Of a DNA stretch of 64,000 nt, positions 35,531 to 44,256 are shown piece after piece (the first letter of the stretch is position 1; each line of letters opens with the position of its first letter). The stretch is from Porphyromonadaceae bacterium UBA7332. Its GTDB lineage: Bacteria; Bacteroidota; Bacteroidia; Bacteroidales; UBA7332. The position numbers were made by a program, and so were the translations under genes. The DNA lies in NCBI GenBank assembly GCA_002471225.1, contig DKPO01000018.1, forward strand, positions 35,218 through 99,217. Reading direction: 5' to 3'. Below the pieces are notes generated by a model. It was given only the letters and a program-made list of their open reading frames with translations, did not search any database and was not told the origin of the DNA.

Positions 35531-37369
35531 ATGAAAAAGATATATAATTTATTAATTGCTTTTTTAGTACTGTTATCTTCATGTACGTACTTAAATGTTT
35601 CGGATGAATTATCCGGAGGTTTACAAAATACAGATGATATTTTTAATAATGTAGGTTATACGAAAAGATGGTATGCGAATGTTTTTTCTCTTATTCCGGA
35701 TTATTCGGGCATAAATAGTGAGAATGTACATGCATTCCGTAATCCATGGGCAGCCATGTGTGACGAATTAGTGGTAGGATACGGGAAAGCATCATTGTAT
35801 AACATGTCAGATAAGAATGCTGCATCTATGGGTTTTCACAGATATGGTGATTGTTACAAGATGATCAGACAAGCAAATATCTTTTTGCAGAAAGCTCATC
35901 CTATTTATGCGGAAGGAACACAGGCTGATGAGTTAAAAGAAGAAGAGTTAAATCAGATGCGGGCCAATGTACGTTTTATGCGGGCTTTTTATCATTATCT
36001 TTTATTTGAGCAATACGGACCGATCATTTTAGTGAAGGATCGTGTATTTGAAGCAACAGACGATCAGGATTTACCCCGTAACTCAGTAGATGAAGTTGTC
36101 GAGTATTTGGATCAGGAGTTGTTAGCCGTATCTGAGCAACTTACAGATTCTGCGATCGTCGATAATATGGATTACAGAGGTTGGCCAACAAAAGGAGTCG
36201 CATTAGCAGTAAGAGCTAAAATGTGGGTTTATGCAGCGAGTCCATTATTAAACGGAGGTTTTAAAGAGGCTTTGAATGTAACGAATCCGGATGGAAAAAG
36301 AATTTTTCCTGATTATGATGCAGCTAAATGGAATAAGGCTTTGCAAGCACTTGAAGACTTCATGAATTTTGCTGATTCTAATTATGAGTTATATAAAGAA
36401 TATAAGACAAATGGAGATCTTGATCCTGATAAATCTATTTATAATCTATTTCAGAGCTATACGAAAGAAATTGTTTGGGCTACAGCAAACAATGATTGGG
36501 GAGGTATGGATGGTGACTCATTCGACCGAAGAATTGCTCCACGTTGTGAACCTAATGGGTTAGGATCAACCGGTGTGACTCAGGAGCTGGTAGATGCTTT
36601 TTATATGAAAGACGGTTCTCCGATTAAAGCGACTGAATATTTACCTGAAGCTTCTGAAGAATATTCCGAAGAAGGCTTTACTAAGTATGATGGTCAGGAT
36701 GTAAGTAATATGTATATTAATCGTGAGCCAAGATTCTATAATACTGTCTTCTTTAATCGTAGAAAATGGCATATCACGAATAATGTGGTTGAATTTTTTA
36801 ATGGAGGAAATTCAGGTATTCAGGAAGGTCAGGCTTCTCGTACGGGATATATGCTTTATAAACGATTCAATCGTACAGTAAGTAAGAGAAGTCCGGGTGT
36901 AGCAAGTAAATTCAGACCTTCAATAATATTCAGATTGGCAGATTTTTATTTGTTATATGCTGAAGTAGCCAATGAGGTGAATCCGAATGATCCACGAGTT
37001 CTTACCTATTTAAATAAAGTTAGAGAAAGAGCCGGACTACCGGCTATAGAGGATCTGAATCCAGGGTTACGCGGAAATAAAGATTTACAACGTTTGGCGA
37101 TCCAGAGAGAGAGACAAATTGAACTGGCTACGGAAGGACAACGCTATTTTGACGTGCGCAGATGGTTGATCGCAGATAAAGACGGAGAAGGGCGACAATT
37201 TGGTTATGTACACGGTATGAACACTCAGGGTGAGCGAGGAAAAGAAGAAGATTTTTATCAGCGCAGAGAAGCAAGTCCGATAGTGTTTAAGCGCAAAATG
37301 TATTTGCATCCAATGCCGGATAGCGAAATGCGTAAAACTAAAAATCTAATTCAAAATCCAGGATGGTAA
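35531..37369 (+). CDS. SusD/RagB-type lipoprotein (second PUL)
   Basis: This 612-residue lipoprotein has its lipobox Cys at residue 18 (LVLLSSCTYLN). SusD-type features are FMRAFYHYLLFEQYGP in the TPR region and the C-terminal RERQIELATEGQRYFDVRRW and QNPGW motifs. It directly follows the STN-type SusC gene. The protein is longer than the SusD of the first PUL and its Tyr/Trp-rich loops differ, which indicates another ligand. Confidence 0.95.
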   Translation: MKKIYNLLIAFLVLLSSCTYLNVSDELSGGLQNTDDIFNNVGYTKRWYANVFSLIPDYSGINSENVHAFRNPWAAMCDELVVGYGKASLYNMSDKNAASMGFHRYGDCYKMIRQANIFLQKAHPIYAEGTQADELKEEELNQMRANVRFMRAFYHYLLFEQYGPIILVKDRVFEATDDQDLPRNSVDEVVEYLDQELLAVSEQLTDSAIVDNMDYRGWPTKGVALAVRAKMWVYAASPLLNGGFKEALNVTNPDGKRIFPDYDAAKWNKALQALEDFMNFADSNYELYKEYKTNGDLDPDKSIYNLFQSYTKEIVWATANNDWGGMDGDSFDRRIAPRCEPNGLGSTGVTQELVDAFYMKDGSPIKATEYLPEASEEYSEEGFTKYDGQDVSNMYINREPRFYNTVFFNRRKWHITNNVVEFFNGGNSGIQEGQASRTGYMLYKRFNRTVSKRSPGVASKFRPSIIFRLADFYLLYAEVANEVNPNDPRVLTYLNKVRERAGLPAIEDLNPGLRGNKDLQRLAIQRERQIELATEGQRYFDVRRWLIADKDGEGRQFGYVHGMNTQGERGKEEDFYQRREASPIVFKRKMYLHPMPDSEMRKTKNLIQNPGW

Positions 37370-37383
37370 ATAAAAATGCTGTT

Positions 37384-38718
37384 ATGAAGAATACTAAATT
37401 GTTATATATATTAGGTCTGTTAGTATCGATGTATTCGTGTGAAAAGAACAATGATTTATCAGATAAGGCAGACTCAATTTATTCTGTCGCAGAAAATGGC
37501 ATGAAGCCATTGTTGGCTTATGATATCGATGAGAAATATAAAACAGAATTGTGGGTACAAAAAGGAGGATTCGGCAACGATAATAACCAAATTATTTTTC
37601 AGGTCGCTCCGGATATCCTTGATTCTTTGAATAAAGAAGACGGTACAAGTTATCAGCTATTGCCAGAGGACTGTTACTCACTGACTATGCCTGAAGTCGG
37701 ATTCACTAAAGAAGACAGACTGCTAGCCGGAGAGCTAACCTATGATCCGACTAAAATAGCATCTTTGAGCGGATATAATACAGTTCGGTACGTGTTGCCG
37801 TTGCAGGCTAAAGCGACCAATGGAAAGCTTAATCCGGAAAGAGATAGAATCATTCTCGCTTTTGAGGTTGCTCAGCCTATTGTGACCATAGCTAATGGCG
37901 GGTTTCAGCATGTCGATATAAATACGATTAAGCTTTTGCCTGTAGAGATTGCAGTTCCTTTTACAAATAAGTGGAATATTATCTGTAAATTGAAAAATGA
38001 TCAATCGCTTGTGGATGAATATAATGCTTCGAATAATACATTTTTTGCATTATTGCCAACAGATCAATACGTAGCTCCTGCTAAAATAGAATTGAAGGAA
38101 GGAGAAAACACAAGTGTGGTAAATTATCAATTATCTGATGATTTGCTTCCCGGAAATTATCTGCTACCTGTGCAGATTGATGAAATAGATGCAACTATTG
38201 GAGGTAAACCAACGGATGTTCTAATTCCGGATACAAAAACAAGTATTTTATATGCTTTAATCAAAGAGGGGAATAAAGTCGATAAATCTGCCTGGAGCAT
38301 TGTTTCGGCGACTACAGAAGAACCTACAGGAGAAGGTGTCGGTAACGGGAAAGCAATCCACCTTATAGATGGGAATAATGAAACATTCTGGCATTCAAAA
38401 TGGAGTGGAGGTAATACACCTCTTCCATACGAAATTGTCATTGACATGAAACAGAATGTACATGTAGCTCAAATTGAGTTATTGCCAAGGGGTAGAGGTT
38501 CTAATAACCCTTTACAGCTGGTTCGGTTTGAAGGAAGTATGGATAATTCAAAATGGGAGAATCTGGGTTCATTTGCTTTTGCTAATCAGGATAAGCCTTT
38601 AGTTTATGCGGTTAAATCAACAAAATGCAGATACATTAAATTGATTATTCCGGATGAAGGCGGGAATCAACGGGTGGCAGCAATTCGGGAACTGGATGTT
38701 CGAGGGGTTGCTTTGTAA
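37384..38718 (+). CDS. DUF1735-type surface lipoprotein with C-terminal F5/8 type C (CBM32-like) domain
   Basis: The start at ATG 37384 gives 444 residues with a lipoprotein signal (LVSMYSCEKN). An in-frame ATG 21 bases upstream overlaps the end of susD and is less likely. The N-terminal 280 residues carry two DUF1735/BT_3987-like beta domains. The last 140 residues form a discoidin-like domain (HLIDGNNETFWHSKWSGG and CRYIKLIIPDEGG), which typically binds sugars such as galactose or GlcNAc. Such proteins sit downstream of SusD in PULs for host N-glycans and mucins and act as surface binding proteins. Here no hydrolase follows. A bidirectional terminator ends the operon. Confidence 0.85.
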   Translation: MKNTKLLYILGLLVSMYSCEKNNDLSDKADSIYSVAENGMKPLLAYDIDEKYKTELWVQKGGFGNDNNQIIFQVAPDILDSLNKEDGTSYQLLPEDCYSLTMPEVGFTKEDRLLAGELTYDPTKIASLSGYNTVRYVLPLQAKATNGKLNPERDRIILAFEVAQPIVTIANGGFQHVDINTIKLLPVEIAVPFTNKWNIICKLKNDQSLVDEYNASNNTFFALLPTDQYVAPAKIELKEGENTSVVNYQLSDDLLPGNYLLPVQIDEIDATIGGKPTDVLIPDTKTSILYALIKEGNKVDKSAWSIVSATTEEPTGEGVGNGKAIHLIDGNNETFWHSKWSGGNTPLPYEIVIDMKQNVHVAQIELLPRGRGSNNPLQLVRFEGSMDNSKWENLGSFAFANQDKPLVYAVKSTKCRYIKLIIPDEGGNQRVAAIRELDVRGVAL

Positions 38719-38759
38719 AAGTGAAGATAGATTATGAAGTAAAATAATTAGTACTAGTA

Positions 38760-38800
38760 CTGGCTGTCAGAAGTGCCTAACTCTGGCAGCCAGTTTCTTG
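38760..38800. terminator. Bidirectional terminator between convergent genes
   Basis: CTGGCTGTCAGA at 38760-38771 pairs with TCTGGCAGCCAG at 38782-38793 with one wobble pair. A T-rich tract follows on the plus strand, and it lies just past the stop of the minus-strand gene. Confidence 0.75.
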
Positions 38801-38803
38801 TTT

Positions 38804-40006
38804 TTATTTCAACGTTACCGGTATAAAGTAAACGACGTTTCTATCTAATTCGCCTTTAGCATCTGTCTTAGGGACAAACTTTCCATCCGGAGAGGCATCG
38901 ATACCAAAGTCATCGTCATTTACTACACAAAGAGTTGAGTCGTTGTATAGCGTAATTCCTTCCGGCTTATCGTGTCTGTATCCCGGTATGGCGATAAGCA
39001 GATCTGTCAGTAAATCTTTTTTTACAGGAAGGATTTGTTGTGCTGCCAACTCATCCGAACTTAAGGGTTCGATGATTTTGTCTGATATATCCGATGCCTT
39101 GTTAAGATTGATCTGATAAACCTTCTTGAAGCCTTTACCTTCTTTCGGAAAATCTCCGTCCCGTTCCATGACAAGGAATGTCGAGTCATTAATACATGAG
39201 ATTTCGCTCACTACATTCTTCGGATCTTCTAACTGATAAATATATTCTTTAGACGTATTCTTTGTCAGATCTATTTGTATGATACGATTATTCAGAGATT
39301 TATCTTTTGTTGATTTATCCGGATAATAAAGTGGTGATTGCATAATACCGTAAAGATATTTTCCGTCTTTAGATATTGTCAGCCCTTCCATTCCTCTGTT
39401 GGGTCTGCGTTTGGCATAATATTCGGGTAACCCGTTTGATGGGGATAATTCGCGTAGCAGGTTACCCTGGCGATCAAATTGCATGATGAACGGTGCATAC
39501 TCGTCACTGACCCAGAAAGTAGAATCAGGAGCGAGTGCCAGTCCTTCGGAGTCTAATCCGCGCGATGGGTTTTGAATAACTTCACCGGATAAGCTATAAG
39601 CAACCTCGCCGGTCACGCCGTCTCCGTCCGTATTGGGAAGTCCCACGAAATTCAGACCGGTGCTGTCTTTGAGAATAATATTATCGATTAATACCAACGA
39701 ATCTCCCTGTAAGCGAAAACGTCCGATAACGGGTGAATAATCAGGAATAGGGAAGACCTTACTTTCCGGGGTCAATCCATCGTCATTGGGTCCGCGGTCA
39801 GTCAATATATAGAAACAAGAGTCTGTCGGATTGTAAACCATGGAAGAACCATAGCCACCCAGAAATACAGGGGTCTCTTCTCCCGGTATTGTAATGGTTT
39901 TTGCTGTAACGGTTGCAGCTTGAGGCTGACGTTCACTACGTGTAGTTGTCTGGCAAGCTGTGCATGCGGATGAGAAAGCTAAAGCAAGGATTATTGCTGA
40001 TTTCAT
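38804..40006 (-). CDS. Phytase-like esterase-domain lipoprotein
   Basis: This 400-residue protein has a lipoprotein-like signal with Cys18 (SSACTACQ). The body is a beta-propeller type sequence with recurrent acidic turns (TDRGPNDDG, NTDGDGVTGE, CVVNDDDFGID), matching the family annotated as 'esterase-like activity of phytase'. Such proteins are predicted hydrolases of phosphate or carboxyl esters in the periplasm, but biochemical proof is thin. It is a single gene with its own terminator, convergent to the second PUL, and need not work with it. Confidence 0.82.
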   Translation of the reverse strand: MKSAIILALAFSSACTACQTTTRSERQPQAATVTAKTITIPGEETPVFLGGYGSSMVYNPTDSCFYILTDRGPNDDGLTPESKVFPIPDYSPVIGRFRLQGDSLVLIDNIILKDSTGLNFVGLPNTDGDGVTGEVAYSLSGEVIQNPSRGLDSEGLALAPDSTFWVSDEYAPFIMQFDRQGNLLRELSPSNGLPEYYAKRRPNRGMEGLTISKDGKYLYGIMQSPLYYPDKSTKDKSLNNRIIQIDLTKNTSKEYIYQLEDPKNVVSEISCINDSTFLVMERDGDFPKEGKGFKKVYQINLNKASDISDKIIEPLSSDELAAQQILPVKKDLLTDLLIAIPGYRHDKPEGITLYNDSTLCVVNDDDFGIDASPDGKFVPKTDAKGELDRNVVYFIPVTLK

Positions 40007-40151
40007 AGGTTTTTATTTCAGATGCATGCAAAATAAAAGAAATAATATGAATAACCTGTGACAATGATATTACGGATTTATTTCAGATAACGAACTTATA
40101 TATATAAGTGAAAAGCAGAGTTTATTAAATATAAAAGAGTAAAACTGATTT

Positions 40152-40181
40152 TTTGATTATTGAGTTAATTACTTATATTTG
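40152..40181 (+). promoter_or_regulatory. Promoter of the Crp/Fnr regulator gene
   Basis: TTTG at 40152-40155 and TATATTTG at 40174-40181 match the -33 and -7 elements with an 18-base gap. The start codon lies 19 bases past the -7 box. Confidence 0.7.
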
Positions 40182-40200
40182 TGGGACTAAACAATAAAAA

Positions 40201-40866
40201 ATGATTAATAAAGATCTGTTATTCTTTTGTACAATTTGTAGAGAAAAGTCGGATGATGAGATAGCGAAAATCAAATGTAGCATTCCTCATACGGTTAAAT
40301 TATTTAAGCGCGGGGAATTGATAGCTTATCATAGCGAACCGATCAATCAATTGATCATGCTTACTAAAGGAAAGGTTAAAATAGAGATTGTATCGAATTC
40401 GGGGGTAACTCTGCCGATTAAAGATATAGAAGCTCCTTATCCATTATCTGCATCCTTTTTATTTGCAGACGATAATCGTCTGCCGGTTGACATCGTAGCG
40501 TTAACTGAATGTGAGATTGTTTATATCCGTAAGGAGGCTATCGAGAAGCAAATAATGGCTTGCCCAGGCTTTATGAGAGGATTTCTCGCATTTAATTCCA
40601 ATCATACGCAATATATTTCAGAACGTCTGAAGATTTTCGCACAGCGGGGAATAAAGGCAAAAGCGGTATATTATATTCTTTCGAAAGAAAGGAACGGAGA
40701 GTTTGATATTGATTTGAGTATTTCTGCCTTAGCGGAATATTTTGGGGTGGAACGCTCTTCTTTGTCACGTGTGTTTTCTGAATTGATAAAGAAAGGAATT
40801 ATAGAATTTGATACGAAAAAAGGGCGAATACTTGATATGAAATCCTTACTCGATTATTATTCGTGA
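40201..40866 (+). CDS. Crp/Fnr-family transcription regulator (HcpR-like)
   Basis: This 221-residue protein has a cyclic-nucleotide-binding-like beta-roll at about 20-120, a dimer helix, and a C-terminal winged helix (LSISALAEYFGVERSSLSRVFSEL). The recognition helix keeps the two Arg residues that align with those contacting TGTGA half-sites in E. coli Crp but has Ser in place of the Glu. It lacks the N-terminal Cys cluster of Fnr. It faces the nrf operon across a shared terminator. Two Crp-type palindromes in the window, at nrfH and at a 4Fe-4S protein gene, make it a good candidate activator of nitrite or nitrosative-stress genes, as HcpR is in related bacteria. That link is inferred. Confidence 0.88.
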   Translation: MINKDLLFFCTICREKSDDEIAKIKCSIPHTVKLFKRGELIAYHSEPINQLIMLTKGKVKIEIVSNSGVTLPIKDIEAPYPLSASFLFADDNRLPVDIVALTECEIVYIRKEAIEKQIMACPGFMRGFLAFNSNHTQYISERLKIFAQRGIKAKAVYYILSKERNGEFDIDLSISALAEYFGVERSSLSRVFSELIKKGIIEFDTKKGRILDMKSLLDYYS

Positions 40867-40875
40867 CGAACATAA

Positions 40876-40911
40876 AAAGAGGGACTACTCCGTAAAGAAT
40901 AGTCCCTCTTT
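40876..40911. terminator. Bidirectional terminator between the Crp/Fnr gene and the nrf operon
   Basis: A perfect 12-bp stem (AAAGAGGGACTA at 40876-40887 with its complement at 40900-40911) is flanked by A-runs on the left and T-runs on the right, so it works in both directions. Confidence 0.85.
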
Positions 40912-40935
40912 CTCTTTTTATTTATAAACTCCGGA

Positions 40936-42219
40936 TTACCACTTAACTTTCAATATCTGTGGATTGATATTTAATGATAACCAAGCCCAGTCTTGCCAGC
41001 GGCTGTGATCGCCACCTTTGATAACATCCATGGTTTTTGTTCCACACATGAATGAGTATCCGGCTGAAAGATTTACATCCTTCATGATATTTACGTTGAC
41101 TTGAAGATCAACCTCAGAGCCCAGGCTACGTTTGAATTCATCTACTTTGACAGCTGTAGTAAAGAAATGATAATTCATATTCATATTTACTCGAGATGAA
41201 GCTTTGTAGGCAACACCCAGACGACTGTCTGTTAAACCAGGTGCATATCCGCTCTTGAATGACGAAGCATAGAAATAATCCATAGCGCCATAAAATTTAT
41301 GATGTGTTCCGTATAACGGATCAAATGCGTGATAAGTCCCATCTTTCTTTTTACTTCCGCTCAAGTAATCGAATCCACCGTTAATATCCCATGCATCTGT
41401 GATGTGATATTTGAATTCGATGTTGGTAAGGAATGCAGAAATATTGCGGTCACTTTTTGTTTTTCCCGATTGGTAATATGCACTTGCATTCAAATCGAGA
41501 CGGTCAAACTGGTAAGCCAGGTTTGTGCCGAAAGTCTGCATATAGTAGTTATCTGCTTCTTTTGTTTCCGGATCACCGCCTTCGAAACCAAGGTTCATAG
41601 CAAGTAAGGATATACGGAAAGGGCAGTCATTTGATTTATACTGATACCAGGCTGTCTGCATATTTTTATAAGGCTGACCACCTGGAATATAGAAACTGCC
41701 TCCGTTAATCTTCTCGTCATTTTGGTTTAATGCTAATATCGCATGTACTTTATGCTCTCCCGATTCGTATCCAAGGCGCAAAGCGTCATGAAAGCGTCCG
41801 GCAACATTCCAGTCAAGTCCGCCTAATATACGCTCATCATCATACGATAAAGCAAAACGTCCTAATTGAGCAAAGAAACGGTTATCTCCAAAATACATTT
41901 TAGCCCATGCTTCATTAAGCATAAAGCGACCGTTTTTATCAATTTGCGGATCTTGTCCCCAAACACCAACGTGTTGAGCCGAGAATCTCATTTGAAGATT
42001 ACTTCTGCTGTAGTCCATTGATAAACGTGCTCTGTTATTAATAAAGAAAACAGATTTATCCGTGTCATCGAATGGGAATAAAGCTCCGTTTCTATACTCT
42101 GCACGAGCTCTTACTTGTGCTGACATAGAAAAAGTATTGTTCTTTTCAGAAGACTCCTGTGCAACCAGCGAACCGGCTAAACAGCAACTTAGGAAAAAGG
42201 CTGAGCATATTTTTTTCAT
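40936..42219 (-). CDS. Outer-membrane beta-barrel porin (alginate-export-like) of the nrf operon
   Basis: Starting at ATG 42219 the protein has 427 residues with a signal peptide (FFLSCCLAGSLVAQ). The upstream in-frame ATG at 42228 would add only three residues. The sequence alternates polar and hydrophobic residues in strands throughout (VRARAEYRNGALFPF, NRARLSMDYS, FAQLGRFALSY) and matches the Alginate_exp porin family that often ends nrf operons in Bacteroidales. It may admit nitrite or release ammonium, but this is not proven. It is the last gene of the five-gene operon, 23 bases after ccsA. Confidence 0.82.
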   Translation of the reverse strand: MKKICSAFFLSCCLAGSLVAQESSEKNNTFSMSAQVRARAEYRNGALFPFDDTDKSVFFINNRARLSMDYSRSNLQMRFSAQHVGVWGQDPQIDKNGRFMLNEAWAKMYFGDNRFFAQLGRFALSYDDERILGGLDWNVAGRFHDALRLGYESGEHKVHAILALNQNDEKINGGSFYIPGGQPYKNMQTAWYQYKSNDCPFRISLLAMNLGFEGGDPETKEADNYYMQTFGTNLAYQFDRLDLNASAYYQSGKTKSDRNISAFLTNIEFKYHITDAWDINGGFDYLSGSKKKDGTYHAFDPLYGTHHKFYGAMDYFYASSFKSGYAPGLTDSRLGVAYKASSRVNMNMNYHFFTTAVKVDEFKRSLGSEVDLQVNVNIMKDVNLSAGYSFMCGTKTMDVIKGGDHSRWQDWAWLSLNINPQILKVKW

Positions 42220-42251
42220 AAAAGGCAATCTATAATAATTGTGTTCCGTTT

Positions 42252-43028
42252 TTAATAAGCGTGGACGCTACCTTGAGCAGATGGTAAATAATTTACTCCA
42301 ATCCACGTAATCATAAGTAAAAGAAATGCGATAGGGACAAGCCATAAAGCAAAGGTGTCGTATAAAGGATTCCGGCGTAAACGAATATGTATGTATCCTA
42401 AATAAGCAGATGCTGTAACGAAAGCCCATGTTTCTTTAGGATCCCATGACCAGTAATGTCCCCAGGCCTCTTTCGCCCAGATAGCTCCCATCAGGAGCCC
42501 AAGCATTAGAAAACCGTAACCGATATAAATCAGGTTGTCTATAAAATCAAAAATGCGGGCATCTCTTTTCTGTTTCGCAAGCTGAATAATAGCACCTATG
42601 GTTGCAGCTCCCAGCATGGCATACGATAGAATATACGAAGTAACATGAGGAACAAACCATCCGCTTTGAAGAGCCGGCATAAGACTTTTCGAATGAATTT
42701 CCGGTTTGCATAAGTTGATTACCACAAAGATGCTTGCCATCAAAGCAGAAAAACTTAGTAACCAGGGATATTTCCATCGTTTATAAGTGACAAATCCGAC
42801 AACAGCAAGGAAGAAGGAATACCACAATCGGGTTTCACCCATTGTACGCATAGGCGGACGCTCGATATGTATCCAGAACAGAGTAATAAACAGAGCGAAT
42901 ATGGCAGTACCTGTAAGCATGGTCAGATCGGCGATCTTTACATACTTTCTGAAGTAAACCATACTTCCTGATGCGATCCATAAAATAATAGCCGGAATGG
43001 CAAAGTATATAAAATCATTCCATGTCAT
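42252..43028 (-). CDS. ccsA: Cytochrome c biogenesis protein CcsA/ResC
   Basis: This 258-residue protein has about eight transmembrane helices and the haem-handling motif HYWSWDPKETWAF, characteristic of CcsA/ResC in system II cytochrome c maturation. With ResB it moves haem across the membrane and attaches it to CxxCH motifs. It overlaps the end of resB by 14 bases and lies in one operon with nrfHA, so the maturation machinery is made together with its nine-haem client complex. CcsA appears to be complete, without the ResB fusion (CcsBA) found in epsilonproteobacteria. Confidence 0.92.
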   Translation of the reverse strand: MTWNDFIYFAIPAIILWIASGSMVYFRKYVKIADLTMLTGTAIFALFITLFWIHIERPPMRTMGETRLWYSFFLAVVGFVTYKRWKYPWLLSFSALMASIFVVINLCKPEIHSKSLMPALQSGWFVPHVTSYILSYAMLGAATIGAIIQLAKQKRDARIFDFIDNLIYIGYGFLMLGLLMGAIWAKEAWGHYWSWDPKETWAFVTASAYLGYIHIRLRRNPLYDTFALWLVPIAFLLLMITWIGVNYLPSAQGSVHAY

Positions 43029-44256
43029 TTGAAGTCTCCTTTCCTTTTCTACCTGTCCACAACATGGTCAGAGAACCTAACATCATCAATATAATACCTG
43101 CATAAACAGGAGTTAACCAAGGATCATATACGAGCTCAAAGCTACTGTAAGAAGATAATCTTCCCGCATTGTTGTCATACCCGTATTGATAAATAGTCCA
43201 ATTGCCTACAGATAGTGGTTTATTAACCTCTATCACTTTGGCAGTCTGTTCGCCGGATTCTGTAAAAGCTACAATATCTGAGCGGAAACTACGAGGTTCG
43301 GCAACGGTCATAACAATACTGTATTTCTCATCTACAGGAAGTGTTTTATGGATTTGGGCCTGATTGCCACCACATACCCATCCTTCTAAGATTGTATCGT
43401 TTCTTGAAGCGATAATTTTCACAGCCGGAGTCGCTCCCGGCATCGGTACAGGACGATATGTACTGTCTGCGCTTCTGACAGCTTCATGTATATATTCCTG
43501 TACCTCGATATCCCATCCGAATACAGATCCCGTATTCTGATCTTTGTCGATCTGGAAAATATCCGGATTATCTTTAGGTTGTACATCTCCGTTTGAGCGA
43601 TCAATAACTACTAATTTCGGAGGATATACATCCATATCGAAATCGTTGAGTTGAATCGCCAATGGTAATTCCTTTACGTTGTTCTGATCATCATATACGC
43701 GCCATTCGGTTTCTCCCTCTCTGACATACATGATATATCTTTCCATATCGGCATAGCCAAGACCTGAGGCAAACAAAAACAGCCAGAGACCGATATGATT
43801 TAAATGGAATGCATAATCGCTGATGCGGAACTTTAGAAGTCTGCGTACGATGATGACACCCAATGATAGAAGTGTAAGTGTATATACAAGCACAAAAGCC
43901 CAATGAGAGGTCATTGCGTCCAGTCCTAACTTCGTGTTACTACTTTTAACCTGTAAAATAGAACCCATAAGAAGCGTAAGGAATACGAAAGCAATAATCA
44001 GGATTACAGACATAGGAATGCCTGAGAACCATCTTATAAAACTACTTTTGGATGCGGATAACCCCATCCCGATAGCAGCTACAAGAATTACAGATCCTAA
44101 AATTATATTATTGGGGAAAGCCAGTAAATAAAAATCAAAAGCTCCGACAGTAAGTTGAAGAACCAAGCCAATAAGCAAGGTTCCTGCAACTACTACGATA
44201 CTTTCGGGATAACCCCATGGCTTTTGCCACATTGTACGTTTATTTATTTTTGTCAT
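43015..44256 (-). CDS. resB: Cytochrome c biogenesis protein ResB/CcsB
   Basis: The ATG at 44256 overlaps the nrfA stop codon by one base (TAATG) and gives 413 residues. A longer frame from 44304 would lie inside nrfA and was not used. The protein has three N-terminal transmembrane helices, a periplasmic domain of about 200 residues, and a final transmembrane helix (PVYAGIILMMLGSLTMLW), as in ResB. A conserved His-bearing stretch (YAFHLNHIGLWLFLFASG) resembles ResB haem-binding helices. It works with CcsA in system II haem attachment. Confidence 0.9.
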   Translation of the reverse strand: MTKINKRTMWQKPWGYPESIVVVAGTLLIGLVLQLTVGAFDFYLLAFPNNIILGSVILVAAIGMGLSASKSSFIRWFSGIPMSVILIIAFVFLTLLMGSILQVKSSNTKLGLDAMTSHWAFVLVYTLTLLSLGVIIVRRLLKFRISDYAFHLNHIGLWLFLFASGLGYADMERYIMYVREGETEWRVYDDQNNVKELPLAIQLNDFDMDVYPPKLVVIDRSNGDVQPKDNPDIFQIDKDQNTGSVFGWDIEVQEYIHEAVRSADSTYRPVPMPGATPAVKIIASRNDTILEGWVCGGNQAQIHKTLPVDEKYSIVMTVAEPRSFRSDIVAFTESGEQTAKVIEVNKPLSVGNWTIYQYGYDNNAGRLSSYSSFELVYDPWLTPVYAGIILMMLGSLTMLWTGRKGKETSNDME

